NCBI RefSeq assembly: GCF_030655195.1
Contig: NZ_JAURWA010000149.1
Location: 1 to 64,000 of the forward strand
Direction of reading: 5' to 3'
Source of the DNA: Patulibacter sp.
GTDB lineage: Bacteria; Actinomycetota; Thermoleophilia; Solirubrobacterales; Solirubrobacteraceae
DNA: 64,000 nucleotides
Shown: piece by piece, positions 41,901-50,061 of the stretch
How the letters are laid out: every line of letters starts with the position of its first letter
Position numbering within the stretch: position 1 is the first letter of the stretch
The notes under the pieces: generated by a model
Seen by the model: only the letters and a program-made list of their open reading frames with translations
Database searches by the model: none
Told to the model about the DNA's origin: nothing
Program-made: the position numbers and the translations under genes

Positions 41901-44045
41901 GAGCTGCAGCGTCGAGACGTAGGGGTGAGTGCTGAGGTACCGGCGGACCCTACGCACGATCTCCTCGGGGGCGATACCGCCGAGTCGCCTCTGGTTACCG
42001 ACCAGACGACGTCGTATCTCGGCCACCCGCGGGGCGATGTTCGAACTAGACGGCGGAGCCCACAAGCCCCATTGCAGCGAGAGGGACTCGAAGAAGCGCA
42101 GCTCGCGCCCACCGACGACGATGACGTGAGGAACGTTCTCGGGGCCAAGGCTCGAAGCCAACCGTACGAGCCGTTCACAATCGCTGTCGTCGACATCCTC
42201 TACCTCGGCCGCCTCAAGAAGCTGCTGATGATGGCGGACGAGCCACAGGAACCGAAGTGGATGGAACGGTCCGACGAGAACGAGTTCCGAGGCCGCGTCG
42301 AGGCGTACCTGATCAAGTCTCAGCAGGGCGCGCCGCGTAACCTCATCCGACTTCTCGAGTTCTGAGCGCCACGCTTCCGCGTAGGCAACCGCTGCCTCCT
42401 GCACTTCGCGGAGGTCTGCGGTCGCCAAGCAGATAGGGACGTCGTCGCCGACAAGCAGCTGGTTGCTTGACACCGCTCGGGCGACGGCCTCTCTAGCGTC
42501 GAGGAAAGCTGACGGGAGACCGTCGATGGTCTCATCAGCCACGATGGTTCCGTCGGGGTCCAGACGCCAGTTGATCGGGTCCCGCGGATCAGAGAGCACC
42601 ATCTCTTCGACGCGGGCGAGGGGCTTCGGTACGAGCATCCGAAACGATCCTGGCGCTCCGTCAAATCTCATAACAAAATCGTGAGCCAGAGATCCGGCCG
42701 CCCCCTCCGCTGGCCGGCTGTAGGCGACGTGCGGCATTCCAACGGCCCCCCCTGCGGCGCGGCGGGCTCGAACGGAGGCCTCCGCCATTCCGCCGACATC
42801 TGCCTCAATTGGCGCGTCGCCCGGATCAGCTTCCTTTACTACGAACGCCTCGCTCTCAGCCTCCTTCTGGACGAAGTTGTCTTCGTCAACGGCCTCCACG
42901 CGCAAGACATACGTGCCGGGGTCGAGGTCGTCGACGTCGAGCTTCACACTCCAGGTCAGATCCCCGCCGCGGCCGAGGGAGGTGACCGCCTTACGCTTTT
43001 GGATGCCAACGTCGATCAAGGCATTCGATCGCTCCGGCCGATGCATCACATACAGCCGCAGGTGGCTCAGGCCCGAGATGGACTTCGGCGGCGGAGTGCA
43101 ACGGATCGACGCGGTGATCTTCGGCTGTCCGCCTCGAGTTGTGGGGGGATCCAGATCGTGGTCCAGATCCCCCTTCAGCCCAAGGAACATCAGCTGGCTT
43201 ATGGACGCGGCCGCAGCCTGCTTCTCGATCAACCGTGTGGCGGGAGCGTCTGCAAGCTCGTCCGCGAGCCCGCGCGCGACATCCCACCGGTCCGGCGAGG
43301 CCTGCTCAAGTACACCTAGGAGGCTCCTCCGATCCTGCTCGCTCTCGTCGTCGTCACTCTCGGGGAAGACGTTGCGGACTCGATCCGCGGCCGCCTCAGG
43401 GGTCGCGAGTCGCTCCATCTGCTGAAGGTTCCGTCGCAGTCGCGACGGAATCTCCTCTTCGGGCTCATCGACCAGGCCGCTGTCAGGGATCAAACCCAGG
43501 GCCGACATTGCCTTGCCGAGACCTTGTGCATTCGGCCTGCTCAGGGCGTCGCTGGTGAAGCGGGCGACAGCTTTTTCGGAGACGCCGAAGTCATTTCTCC
43601 GGAGGACCTCCCGCGCGACGACTTCGACCGTCTTAGCGAAGACTGGGTCGACCTCCGTGAGCTTGAGGCTCGCCTGAGCACGGGCGTCCTGGTAGAGGGT
43701 CGACGTGTCGATCACCTCGAAAGTCGTAACCCCGAAACTGTCCTCGACTGGCAGCTGACTTCCCGCCGGAATCAGCACGACAAGCTTCAAGCCCGAAGTT
43801 TCGGATTCATTCCGGTGCTCGACAACCTTGGCCGGCGCCGCGTGCCATGGCTTCTTGGGGTTGGCGGTGACGAGGCAAAATCGCTCGTCGCTTCGCGCAT
43901 CGTCGTGCAACCGCTTGGCTACCTCTTCGGCCAGCTTCGCTGGGATGTGCGGGACCTGGGCGCAATGCCCCGGACCGCGCCGAGCGACGACGTCGCGAAT
44001 GCGCGACGCCAGCACGTCGATGAGTGTGTCCTCGAAACGACTCAT
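38958..44045 (-). CDS. Giant HerA-like ATPase (MAD8/DptH-like)
   Basis: The 1695-residue protein has ~1290 residues of mostly unrecognised sequence, including a beta segment near residues 300-400 (LRLYVMHRPERSNALIDVGI) that may be Ig-like. The C-terminal HerA/FtsK-type ATPase follows: Walker A IFGVQGAGKSYTV (~1338), the Walker B segment NRLVVFDEAHKYMDNPR (~1570), SVVIASQNPPSVPREVIELS with a sensor-like motif, and a C-terminal CTP-like closing segment. HerA family motors pump or scan DNA as hexamers. Size and C-terminal ATPase match MAD8 of the methylation-associated defence system and DptH of Dnd restriction; I cannot choose between them without a search. It is coupled at both ends (ATGA at 44042-44045, TGATG at 38956-38960). 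Confidence 0.78.
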   Translation of the reverse strand: MSRFEDTLIDVLASRIRDVVARRGPGHCAQVPHIPAKLAEEVAKRLHDDARSDERFCLVTANPKKPWHAAPAKVVEHRNESETSGLKLVVLIPAGSQLPVEDSFGVTTFEVIDTSTLYQDARAQASLKLTEVDPVFAKTVEVVAREVLRRNDFGVSEKAVARFTSDALSRPNAQGLGKAMSALGLIPDSGLVDEPEEEIPSRLRRNLQQMERLATPEAAADRVRNVFPESDDDESEQDRRSLLGVLEQASPDRWDVARGLADELADAPATRLIEKQAAAASISQLMFLGLKGDLDHDLDPPTTRGGQPKITASIRCTPPPKSISGLSHLRLYVMHRPERSNALIDVGIQKRKAVTSLGRGGDLTWSVKLDVDDLDPGTYVLRVEAVDEDNFVQKEAESEAFVVKEADPGDAPIEADVGGMAEASVRARRAAGGAVGMPHVAYSRPAEGAAGSLAHDFVMRFDGAPGSFRMLVPKPLARVEEMVLSDPRDPINWRLDPDGTIVADETIDGLPSAFLDAREAVARAVSSNQLLVGDDVPICLATADLREVQEAAVAYAEAWRSELEKSDEVTRRALLRLDQVRLDAASELVLVGPFHPLRFLWLVRHHQQLLEAAEVEDVDDSDCERLVRLASSLGPENVPHVIVVGGRELRFFESLSLQWGLWAPPSSSNIAPRVAEIRRRLVGNQRRLGGIAPEEIVRRVRRYLSTHPYVSTLQLNVVQPGDGALILEVLLALQADVRTADVRFVVRLFAADLQRSATGAALDAFMAEPESARAKNKDAADALVSSSGDVLAPKLTYSKHELSTLAEAPERFPAHLSVFVDWFELDAVPVPPLSERRSFFAGGVLIDPVVVFRPGGNGIDPQWDEHVVTPDSDDPFAAAYRGGALATAELLGADAGGTVPAVRLRLGRVKRAVLDAVHRTSDWVLVLDPVFTEEFLDSEKDGKDNPRYLIDAEEREPLHSTRNIVVSTRSRLELTELVRPALEAYGLSASSERVESLLDSMHALNPGLALRLLSAPTHALEAVSLGLAGIHLEAQGILRKALVVPLDLHQDLFREELELGSAGVEALSRTDLALVRPRADARCLEVHLVEVKARKDLPGTLPAAFLDGIAAQLNNSLMVLGSTLFGMSDRPQIELVSAMRTRRLSRLLSRYLDRATRHEHMAAADAARARSLIMSLDKGFDVQFVMHAVVFDLGDTSEDEETTFDRVAVHRVSRARVLRMLDSAPTRLQTIPSARLEVDEPSILESTALAEVREVRRIERPTPHPILVPVAEDDPEVDESETLPPVPPAEGPEPADVALIGQALESEQYGVVGRHAATGRPVAIDVDGTNVISIFGVQGAGKSYTVGNVIEAALMREPALHRLSNPLGVVVFHFSTDQTYLPEFASMVDANATEAQVAELGGMGAAPRPIEDIHLVVPSDLTTERHAEFGGRLPVHPLLLRPDELVVNDWKLLMGVEGGDQMYVKTITTLLKGLRNDLSLKGLRDAIANSRLTASQKNIAETRLDFVAKFVSDSGGVTDLVQPGRLVIVDVRDPFMEKDEALALFMVLLRAFTQGRDSSGKRFNRLVVFDEAHKYMDNPRLTGAIVESIREMRHKGTSVVIASQNPPSVPREVIELSSVVVAHRFMSPQWLDHVKKVNSGFASDVTSPQLAKLAPGEAFVYSSGGDAMFRRPQRVVMRPRLTRHGGGTIRAVGEG

Positions 44046-45580
44046 GCGACGGTGAACCTAGGGCGGACGAGCTGCGCCACGAATGCATCGGACAAATCTT
44101 TGAACAACCCGGTCTCACGCAACCGTGCCTTGAACCGATCGACGTTGCTGGCTAGCACCCTTGCCACCTCGAAATCGTTCTGAAGCGCGACGGGGGAAGT
44201 GGCGATACACAGGCCGTACCGGCGCTCAAGGTGGGTGATGAGCTCGTCGACTCGAAGCGGCTGAGTATGGAACTTTCCATTACTCCGTTGGACCAGCGCC
44301 ACGAGAGTCAAAGTCTCGAGGAGCCCCGCTCCCATGGCGGCGCGGCGGCGACTCCTGCCTCCCAGCGGCTGACGCAGCATTCCGTTCGCGGTGTTCTTTG
44401 CCATGAGCGAGTCGAGCAACTGCCGGTGGTAGCCAACCCAGTTGTTTGCTTTCAAGGCGACGAGCAAACCGTGGTACGTCCTGAACGGGCTCATTCCGAG
44501 GGATCGATACTCGTCAACGAGCCGCTCGAGTTCGGTGAGATTGTCTTTGTCCTTCGCATTGTCCTGCAGCAGACTGTCCATCTGGGCTTCGAAGTACGCG
44601 TCGAATCTCGGTCGGTCGCCCTCCCGCTCACTCGAAGCGAGTTCATCGATCGACTCCGGCATGGCCACGCCTCGCTTATGTGCGGCTTCTGCATACTGGT
44701 GAAGCTTCTTAAGGGCCATATGGGCCTGAACGTAGCGCTGGAGGGTTTCATCTCGGACCTGCCACGACCGCTCCGCCAGCTTGGCCATTTCCGTTCCCCG
44801 GTCTTCGCCGAAGTCCACCACGAGATCGAGAATCGGATCCTCCGCCGGCGCGGTGCCGTGGTCGTCGACATGGGTGACTATCTCGGAGATCGTCAAGAGA
44901 TCGAGACCGAGGTGAAAACCGGTGAGACGTTGAAGGTGCGCGATCAAGGACATCCGCGGCATCTCGTCTCGGTAAGCGATCAGACGACGGACGTCATCTG
45001 CGTAGAGCCTGGCCCGCTTTGACGACAGGGGCCGAGGCGGCACGGGCACTTCGTCGTTTGGTTTTGCCGCGAGGTCCGGTGCGTACCTGTCGCCCAGAAG
45101 GGATAGAGCAAGGGTCACGATGTCCGAGTCGCCTCCATCAGAGCTGGCGATCAGCTTGCGGAGATCTTTGAGCACTCCTTTGTCCTCGTGCCACAGCCAG
45201 CCGTAAACGGCGAGCGAGGCGTTCGAGTCATCGGAATGTTTCGTTGTGCTCCGAAGACGGATTGCCTCTGCGTGCAGCGGGCGGGCGACAGAGTACTGAG
45301 TGGGATCTCGCTTTAGGGGGCGTACGAGGTCGGCACGTAGCCACGCCTCCGCTGCCCCAAGATCGAAATCCGAGAATACGGCCGCATCGGAATTGTTCAT
45401 CTCCTGTGCCAGATCCGCGATCGTCTTGAGAGGCACGGTCCTCCGCACGGGCACACGGTTGTCAAGGAGAATCCGCAGCCAGAGCTGCGTGAGCAGTGGG
45501 TCCCAGCCCACCGCGCGGACGTCTACGGGGGTGATGAACTCAAGCCGGAACTCGTTGTGGGGCTTACGAAGGACCGTCAT
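44042..45580 (-). CDS. Unknown 512-residue defence-operon protein (MAD7-like by position)
   Basis: The protein is helical and begins LRKPHNEFRLEFITPVDVRA. The C-terminal part has GGRSRRRAAMGAGLLETLTL followed by RVDELITHLERRYGLCIATS, a combination seen in ~500-residue proteins that sit between a kinase and a HerA-type ATPase in defence operons. There are no catalytic motifs. It is coupled by ATGA overlaps to both neighbours (45577-45580 and 44042-44045), so the three should be made in fixed proportion and probably form one complex. The MAD7 comparison rests on size, order and the C-terminal pattern; DptG is the alternative. Confidence 0.65.
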   Translation of the reverse strand: MTVLRKPHNEFRLEFITPVDVRAVGWDPLLTQLWLRILLDNRVPVRRTVPLKTIADLAQEMNNSDAAVFSDFDLGAAEAWLRADLVRPLKRDPTQYSVARPLHAEAIRLRSTTKHSDDSNASLAVYGWLWHEDKGVLKDLRKLIASSDGGDSDIVTLALSLLGDRYAPDLAAKPNDEVPVPPRPLSSKRARLYADDVRRLIAYRDEMPRMSLIAHLQRLTGFHLGLDLLTISEIVTHVDDHGTAPAEDPILDLVVDFGEDRGTEMAKLAERSWQVRDETLQRYVQAHMALKKLHQYAEAAHKRGVAMPESIDELASSEREGDRPRFDAYFEAQMDSLLQDNAKDKDNLTELERLVDEYRSLGMSPFRTYHGLLVALKANNWVGYHRQLLDSLMAKNTANGMLRQPLGGRSRRRAAMGAGLLETLTLVALVQRSNGKFHTQPLRVDELITHLERRYGLCIATSPVALQNDFEVARVLASNVDRFKARLRETGLFKDLSDAFVAQLVRPRFTVA

Positions 45581-48500
45581 GCCTCTGCTTCCATTCTCAA
45601 GGTCGCCTGACCGGGCTCCCGGACCACTCGGAAGAACTCACGGTCGTCGCGAGAGAGCAGCAGCGCATTCGTTGGTAGCGCTGCAAGCTGATCCTTAAAA
45701 ACCCTCAAGTTCAGCCACGCCCCCTGCATCTCGGCGCGAGACGGCACGAACCCGTCGTTGATGCGGCCGAGTGTTTCGAACAGGTCTAGGTCTATCTCAA
45801 GCACGGCCGAGGGATGTTCCGTGTAGTGCAGCAACAGAGTGTCAGGCGCGTACTCCACGAAACCAGCACTCTCCCGCTCCTGTTTGATTGTCAACGCAAA
45901 GGACGTCGCCTGGTGCAGCACGTAACTACGGTCCGAGCCTCCCACCTCGGGGGCAAGGCTGATTCCGAGCGAGCCGGCGAAACGTTCGTTGTAGAGACCT
46001 TCGCTGTGCGAGATCGCTCGCACGACTCGGTCTCGAGCGGCATCGTCGACTCCTTCGAGCAATGCCTCGAACTCGGTGAGGCGACGGTGCGGAAACATCG
46101 ACGCCCAGGCGGACCCCTCAAGCGTCAGGAAGCGCAACCGCCGCAGACCGCCGTGGACGAACTGGACGAACGCGATGTCCGTTATCTCGCCTGACCTGAC
46201 CGACTGCCGGAGCTCGTCGAGCATGAGTGCGTGCCCGTCGGGTCCGTCCGCTCCGGAGGAGCATCCGGCGTCAGAGCCCAGGGCCCAAGCGCGCGCATCC
46301 TCGGGTGGGTCAGTCGTCGTCGTTCCGACATCGAGAGCGCTCAAAGCAAACATCAACCTGTCGCGGGGTGCGGCCGGGTCGCCGAGATGCGTCACGGTCG
46401 GTGAGGCTCCGAACAACGCATTCGAGAGATGTCCCGCCACGAGTTGCGCAGTAGCCTGACTGTCGCTCTCGTCACTCCTTCTCACCAAGTCAACGATCTC
46501 GTGACACGGTCGGTTTCCGACAGTCATAAAGGACAGTCCGGACCGGAGATCACGCATCGTGATGTGCAACCGCCTCCGGAGCCGCACCACGTCCAGCGTC
46601 TGGCGAATTCGTTCGGCTGCACGTGGTCCGGACACGGGGTCACTGAGAAGTGAGGCGTTCGCACGGGCGTAGCAACGGTCCTTCGCAACGCACGTCACGC
46701 ACGCGGACCAAAGCCGAGGGTCACTGAACCGCGCGATCGTGGCGCTCACGATGTCGTTGCTGAACTCATCTGTCGCCAGGGTCAGCGCCCTTAGGTTGAG
46801 GTTCACGACTAGCAACCACTCTTCGGCGCCCGAATCTTTTCCCTGGAGGACATTGTTGATCGCGGCGCTCAGTGCCGGGAACTTCGCGCGGCGTTGCGCA
46901 TCAGAGATGAAGTCGAGCAGCCGGCCCTCGTTGATCGCGATGAGCTTCACCAGATCGCCTGTTGGCGCAACCTTTTCGCCCGCGAATGGACGGAAAAAGT
47001 GCTCAAGCACTTCATCGTTGGCCTCGCCACCCTCGTCCTGGGATCCGTCCCAGTTCGTCTCGAAGATGCGGCCGTCGAGATCTGACGTGGTGCCGTTCCC
47101 CGCATCCCTCACCGACTGGTCGGCACCTCGTTCCCTGAGGCGCCGCTCCAGCGTCTGGATGAATGCCGTTTTGCCATCACCGGCGTTGCCGGTGATCAGC
47201 ACAAGTCGGTGCTCACCAGCCTCGACGGCTTGAGTGAGCTGGTCGTCGATGGCCGTCGGAACATAAGTCCAGTGCCCGAAGTCGTCTAGTCCGCGGGTCC
47301 CCGCGTTCGACGTCCGACTCTGGCTGAACAGCGCGTTGATCTCATCTCGGTAGGGATTGTGGTTCGGGCTGTCGGACGTGCGGCTGGGCGGGTCCGCCCT
47401 GATCAGCTCACCAGCCTTGACTGAGCCCACGGCGTCCACGAAGGCGGCCGCGAACGCCCCCGCGCTTCGGAAGCGCTCCTCAACGGCTCCCGTCGCCCGT
47501 TTCAGCACTCCGACGAGTTGCCCATCGAGCGGTACACGATCAAGCCAATCGGGCAAAGCGGTCACGCCAACCCGACGCCCAGCCATCATCTCGCAGGCAG
47601 TGACCGCCAGCATGAAGACGTCCGTTCCTTCCGACCACCCTGTCTCGCCAATGTCGGGCGGGGTGTAGTCCTTGGTTCCGATAACCGTGGTCCCGGCCTC
47701 GGCAGTCTTGGCCGAGATGTTGAAGTCAACAAGCACCGGCCGTCTATCGAGACGCATGATCACATTGGCCGGCTTCACGTCACGGTGAAGAAGCGCGTGA
47801 TTGTGAAGGTGATCGAGTGCAGATGCCAGCCGTTCGACGACTTCGGCCGTCCGCTGAGGAGAGAAGCGCTGTGCGTTCAGGGTGTCCAGTAGCGATTCGC
47901 CGACAACCCACTTCGTCAGGAGGAACTTCGTTCGCACGTGAAATTCAGCGGTACCTCGTCTGTACGAGTCGAGCGTGTCAATGAACCTGGGCAATGCCAG
48001 GTTCGGGTGGTCTGGAACATCCCGGGCTCGCTGATATTCGGTCTGGATGTCGACCCCTTCGACGCCTTCATGCCGCTCCTGCAGGAACTTGGCCGCAAAG
48101 TCCTCCGCCGTCTCAGGGTCTGAAACCCGGTAGACGTGGGCGATTCCACCGGATGCAACGGAAGAGCGCACGACGTAGCGGCCTTTCAGCACGTCGTTCG
48201 GCAGCAAGTTGTCGATCACGCCAACAGAGGCAGCCCGCCGGCCGAGCCCGCGCAGTTCCTGGAGGAACGCGCTCGCACTAGGCAGCCGGTCATCAGGGTC
48301 GTCCGCAAGGGCCTTCTGAAGCACCTCCCGCAGACCCTTCGGAACTTTGCTCCAGATTGGGTCCCCTCCATCGGGGCGGGCCCCGAAAAGTTGCAGTCCG
48401 ATCTCGGCGGCCGACCAGACGTCTGAGGCGGCGGTAGCGCGGTGAGCCGCCCCGCGAACCTCCGGGGCAACAAAAGGACCAGTGAGATCCGCCGAAAGGA

Positions 48501-49569
48501 ACCTGCTTACCGATGGGTTCTCGGGTAGCCGAGCAAAATCGAAGTCTGTCAGCACGACCCGACCGTCCGCCAAGACGTGACAGCTCGCGGGCGTCAACCG
48601 TCGGTGCACGATCCCTAGCCCATGCACCGACGCGACCGCCGTGAGTATCGCTTCGAGCAGATCCTCGGCGTCGTCGTCGTCAAGATCTGTGGAGTCAAGC
48701 CGCGACTCGACTGTAGGCCCGGAGGGCCATTCGGTTACGACAATCAACGAGTCCGACGTCTCGTCCACGTTGTTGACGATCGGGACGACGCCGTCTGCGC
48801 CGGCGAGGGTGATCAGAGCGTCCAGGTCCCTCCGCGCCTTCCGAAGCTGTCCTTCGCGCTCGTCACCGGTCGCTAGGGCATCGAAACGAAACCGCTTCAG
48901 CCGAGCGATAGGTGCGTTCGGCCCGATGATCGTGTTCCGTGCCGACCAGATCTCCCACGATTCCGCCTCCTCGATCAGCTCCAAGAGCTGCCACGCCCCT
49001 ACGCGGTCACTCGGCGCAATCGGGCGCGCGTCTCTGGTCAAGGCATCAACGGCCTGATCTATGGCGTGAGACTCCGCGCGCGGAAAGCCGGGAGCGCGCG
49101 GGTCGGTCTTCACCGCTTGCAGTAGGTCAGCGGTAACGGTCACGTCGGCGGACGTCCTGCCCTTGATCTGAGGGCGAGTGTCCGAGACCACCACAACCAA
49201 CGGCTGAATCTGAATGTTCCCGCAGGCTGCAGAGACGGACCTCATCCATGTCGCGAGCTTCTTCGCGTTGCGCCGAACCATGTGGACGGGGTTCGGGACG
49301 TAGTAGAGGCCGGCGCCCTTGCCGAAGACCGAAGGCATCTCCCATTGCGAGTCGTTCCCGCGGATTGCGCCCACGAGAGCCTTGACTTCAAGCAGATACG
49401 CCCAGCCCTCCGGGCTAACCACAAGGGCGTCGCACTCGGGCGGCTTTCGGCCGTGTGGAATCTCGAAGTTCGACACCACCACCCATCCATCCGGGAGGTC
49501 GCGGAGAACGGCCAGGACGGTTCGCTCACCGTCATTGACCGGCTCGCCCAGCTCAATCAGCTTTGCCAC
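45577..49569 (-). CDS. Multidomain NERD nuclease / pseudokinase / Ser-Thr kinase / P-loop ATPase (MAD6/PglW-like)
   Basis: The protein has about 1330 residues. Domains in order: NERD (residues ~15-105; ECDALVVSPEGWAYLLEVKA gives D...E-x-K); a first kinase-like domain (~215-430) whose catalytic loop reads HRRLTPAS and whose DFG reads DFD, so it is probably dead; a second kinase (~460-730) with ASGGIAHVY, AAKFL, LLHRDVKPANVIM and DFN, likely active; then a P-loop region with LITGNAGDGKTAF (~800) and ~500 further residues including a CVTCVAKDRC cluster. NERD-kinase proteins include BREX PglW and the MADS kinase MAD6; the ATPase part recalls DptF. GTG 49569 with GAGGA upstream is preferred over ATG 49608. 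It heads the four-gene operon and may sense or signal infection by phosphorylation. Confidence 0.82.
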   Translation of the reverse strand: MAKLIELGEPVNDGERTVLAVLRDLPDGWVVVSNFEIPHGRKPPECDALVVSPEGWAYLLEVKALVGAIRGNDSQWEMPSVFGKGAGLYYVPNPVHMVRRNAKKLATWMRSVSAACGNIQIQPLVVVVSDTRPQIKGRTSADVTVTADLLQAVKTDPRAPGFPRAESHAIDQAVDALTRDARPIAPSDRVGAWQLLELIEEAESWEIWSARNTIIGPNAPIARLKRFRFDALATGDEREGQLRKARRDLDALITLAGADGVVPIVNNVDETSDSLIVVTEWPSGPTVESRLDSTDLDDDDAEDLLEAILTAVASVHGLGIVHRRLTPASCHVLADGRVVLTDFDFARLPENPSVSRFLSADLTGPFVAPEVRGAAHRATAASDVWSAAEIGLQLFGARPDGGDPIWSKVPKGLREVLQKALADDPDDRLPSASAFLQELRGLGRRAASVGVIDNLLPNDVLKGRYVVRSSVASGGIAHVYRVSDPETAEDFAAKFLQERHEGVEGVDIQTEYQRARDVPDHPNLALPRFIDTLDSYRRGTAEFHVRTKFLLTKWVVGESLLDTLNAQRFSPQRTAEVVERLASALDHLHNHALLHRDVKPANVIMRLDRRPVLVDFNISAKTAEAGTTVIGTKDYTPPDIGETGWSEGTDVFMLAVTACEMMAGRRVGVTALPDWLDRVPLDGQLVGVLKRATGAVEERFRSAGAFAAAFVDAVGSVKAGELIRADPPSRTSDSPNHNPYRDEINALFSQSRTSNAGTRGLDDFGHWTYVPTAIDDQLTQAVEAGEHRLVLITGNAGDGKTAFIQTLERRLRERGADQSVRDAGNGTTSDLDGRIFETNWDGSQDEGGEANDEVLEHFFRPFAGEKVAPTGDLVKLIAINEGRLLDFISDAQRRAKFPALSAAINNVLQGKDSGAEEWLLVVNLNLRALTLATDEFSNDIVSATIARFSDPRLWSACVTCVAKDRCYARANASLLSDPVSGPRAAERIRQTLDVVRLRRRLHITMRDLRSGLSFMTVGNRPCHEIVDLVRRSDESDSQATAQLVAGHLSNALFGASPTVTHLGDPAAPRDRLMFALSALDVGTTTTDPPEDARAWALGSDAGCSSGADGPDGHALMLDELRQSVRSGEITDIAFVQFVHGGLRRLRFLTLEGSAWASMFPHRRLTEFEALLEGVDDAARDRVVRAISHSEGLYNERFAGSLGISLAPEVGGSDRSYVLHQATSFALTIKQERESAGFVEYAPDTLLLHYTEHPSAVLEIDLDLFETLGRINDGFVPSRAEMQGAWLNLRVFKDQLAALPTNALLLSRDDREFFRVVREPGQATLRMEAEA

Positions 49570-50061
49570 GTGACAGTCCTCACGAATTAGGGACGGTGTT
49601 CCGACCATCACGGCCGGAGTCTCTTTGGCCCCGGAAGGGCGGGCGTTTCATCGTGCAAACTCCTGGGCATTTCGAGTGCCAGTGTCGGCACCCGCGAAGG
49701 GACGGTCGTGCGAGCATCGTCTGATCTGACAACGAACTCAAGGGCAATCGGCGTATCAGCTGCAGCTGGGGCTCCGCCAGTTCGCCTGCGGGGGTTCGGG
49801 ACTAATTGGTCCACCAATTCAATGGGCCCTTCGGAAAGGGGTGATCGCAAGGGGAGCCCGCCAGTTGACGAGCCAGCGAGCTATCTGCTTACGGCGGTTC
49901 GATAGTCCAGGGTTCCGGTGGACGGGAGGCCGGGCCCGAGACGACGTGCTCCAGTCGAGGCGAAAGGCCCGGGCTGTTGTCAGATCTCCAAGACGTCCTC
50001 CCGACCACCCCATCCGGTACGACTACGCCATCCCGGCGTTGCGTCGTCGCCGGTCCGTCCC
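49570..50061. other. Divergent intergenic stretch between the defence operon and recC; right island boundary
   Basis: No gene is supported in these ~490 bases. An 80-codon minus-strand frame (49850-49608) has mixed composition and is not called. GC rises again from about 50 kb into recC, so the island edge lies here. The stretch must carry promoters for both the kinase operon and recCBD, and holds the palindrome listed separately. Confidence 0.5.
49804..49819. promoter_or_regulatory. Perfect palindrome AATTGGT-CC-ACCAATT, putative operator
   Basis: Seven-base arms are separated by two bases in a locally AT-rich patch. It is ~235 bp upstream of the kinase operon start and ~240 bp upstream of recC. 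TGGT...ACCA half-sites are typical of GntR (FadR-type) regulators. No such regulator gene is in the window, so the link is by consensus only. Confidence 0.45.

Noticed and set aside
49608-49850. 80-codon minus-strand frame just upstream of the kinase fusion gene
   Set aside because: Third-position composition is mixed, it covers the AATTGGT palindrome, and the better kinase start (GTG 49569 with GAGGA) removes the apparent coupling.
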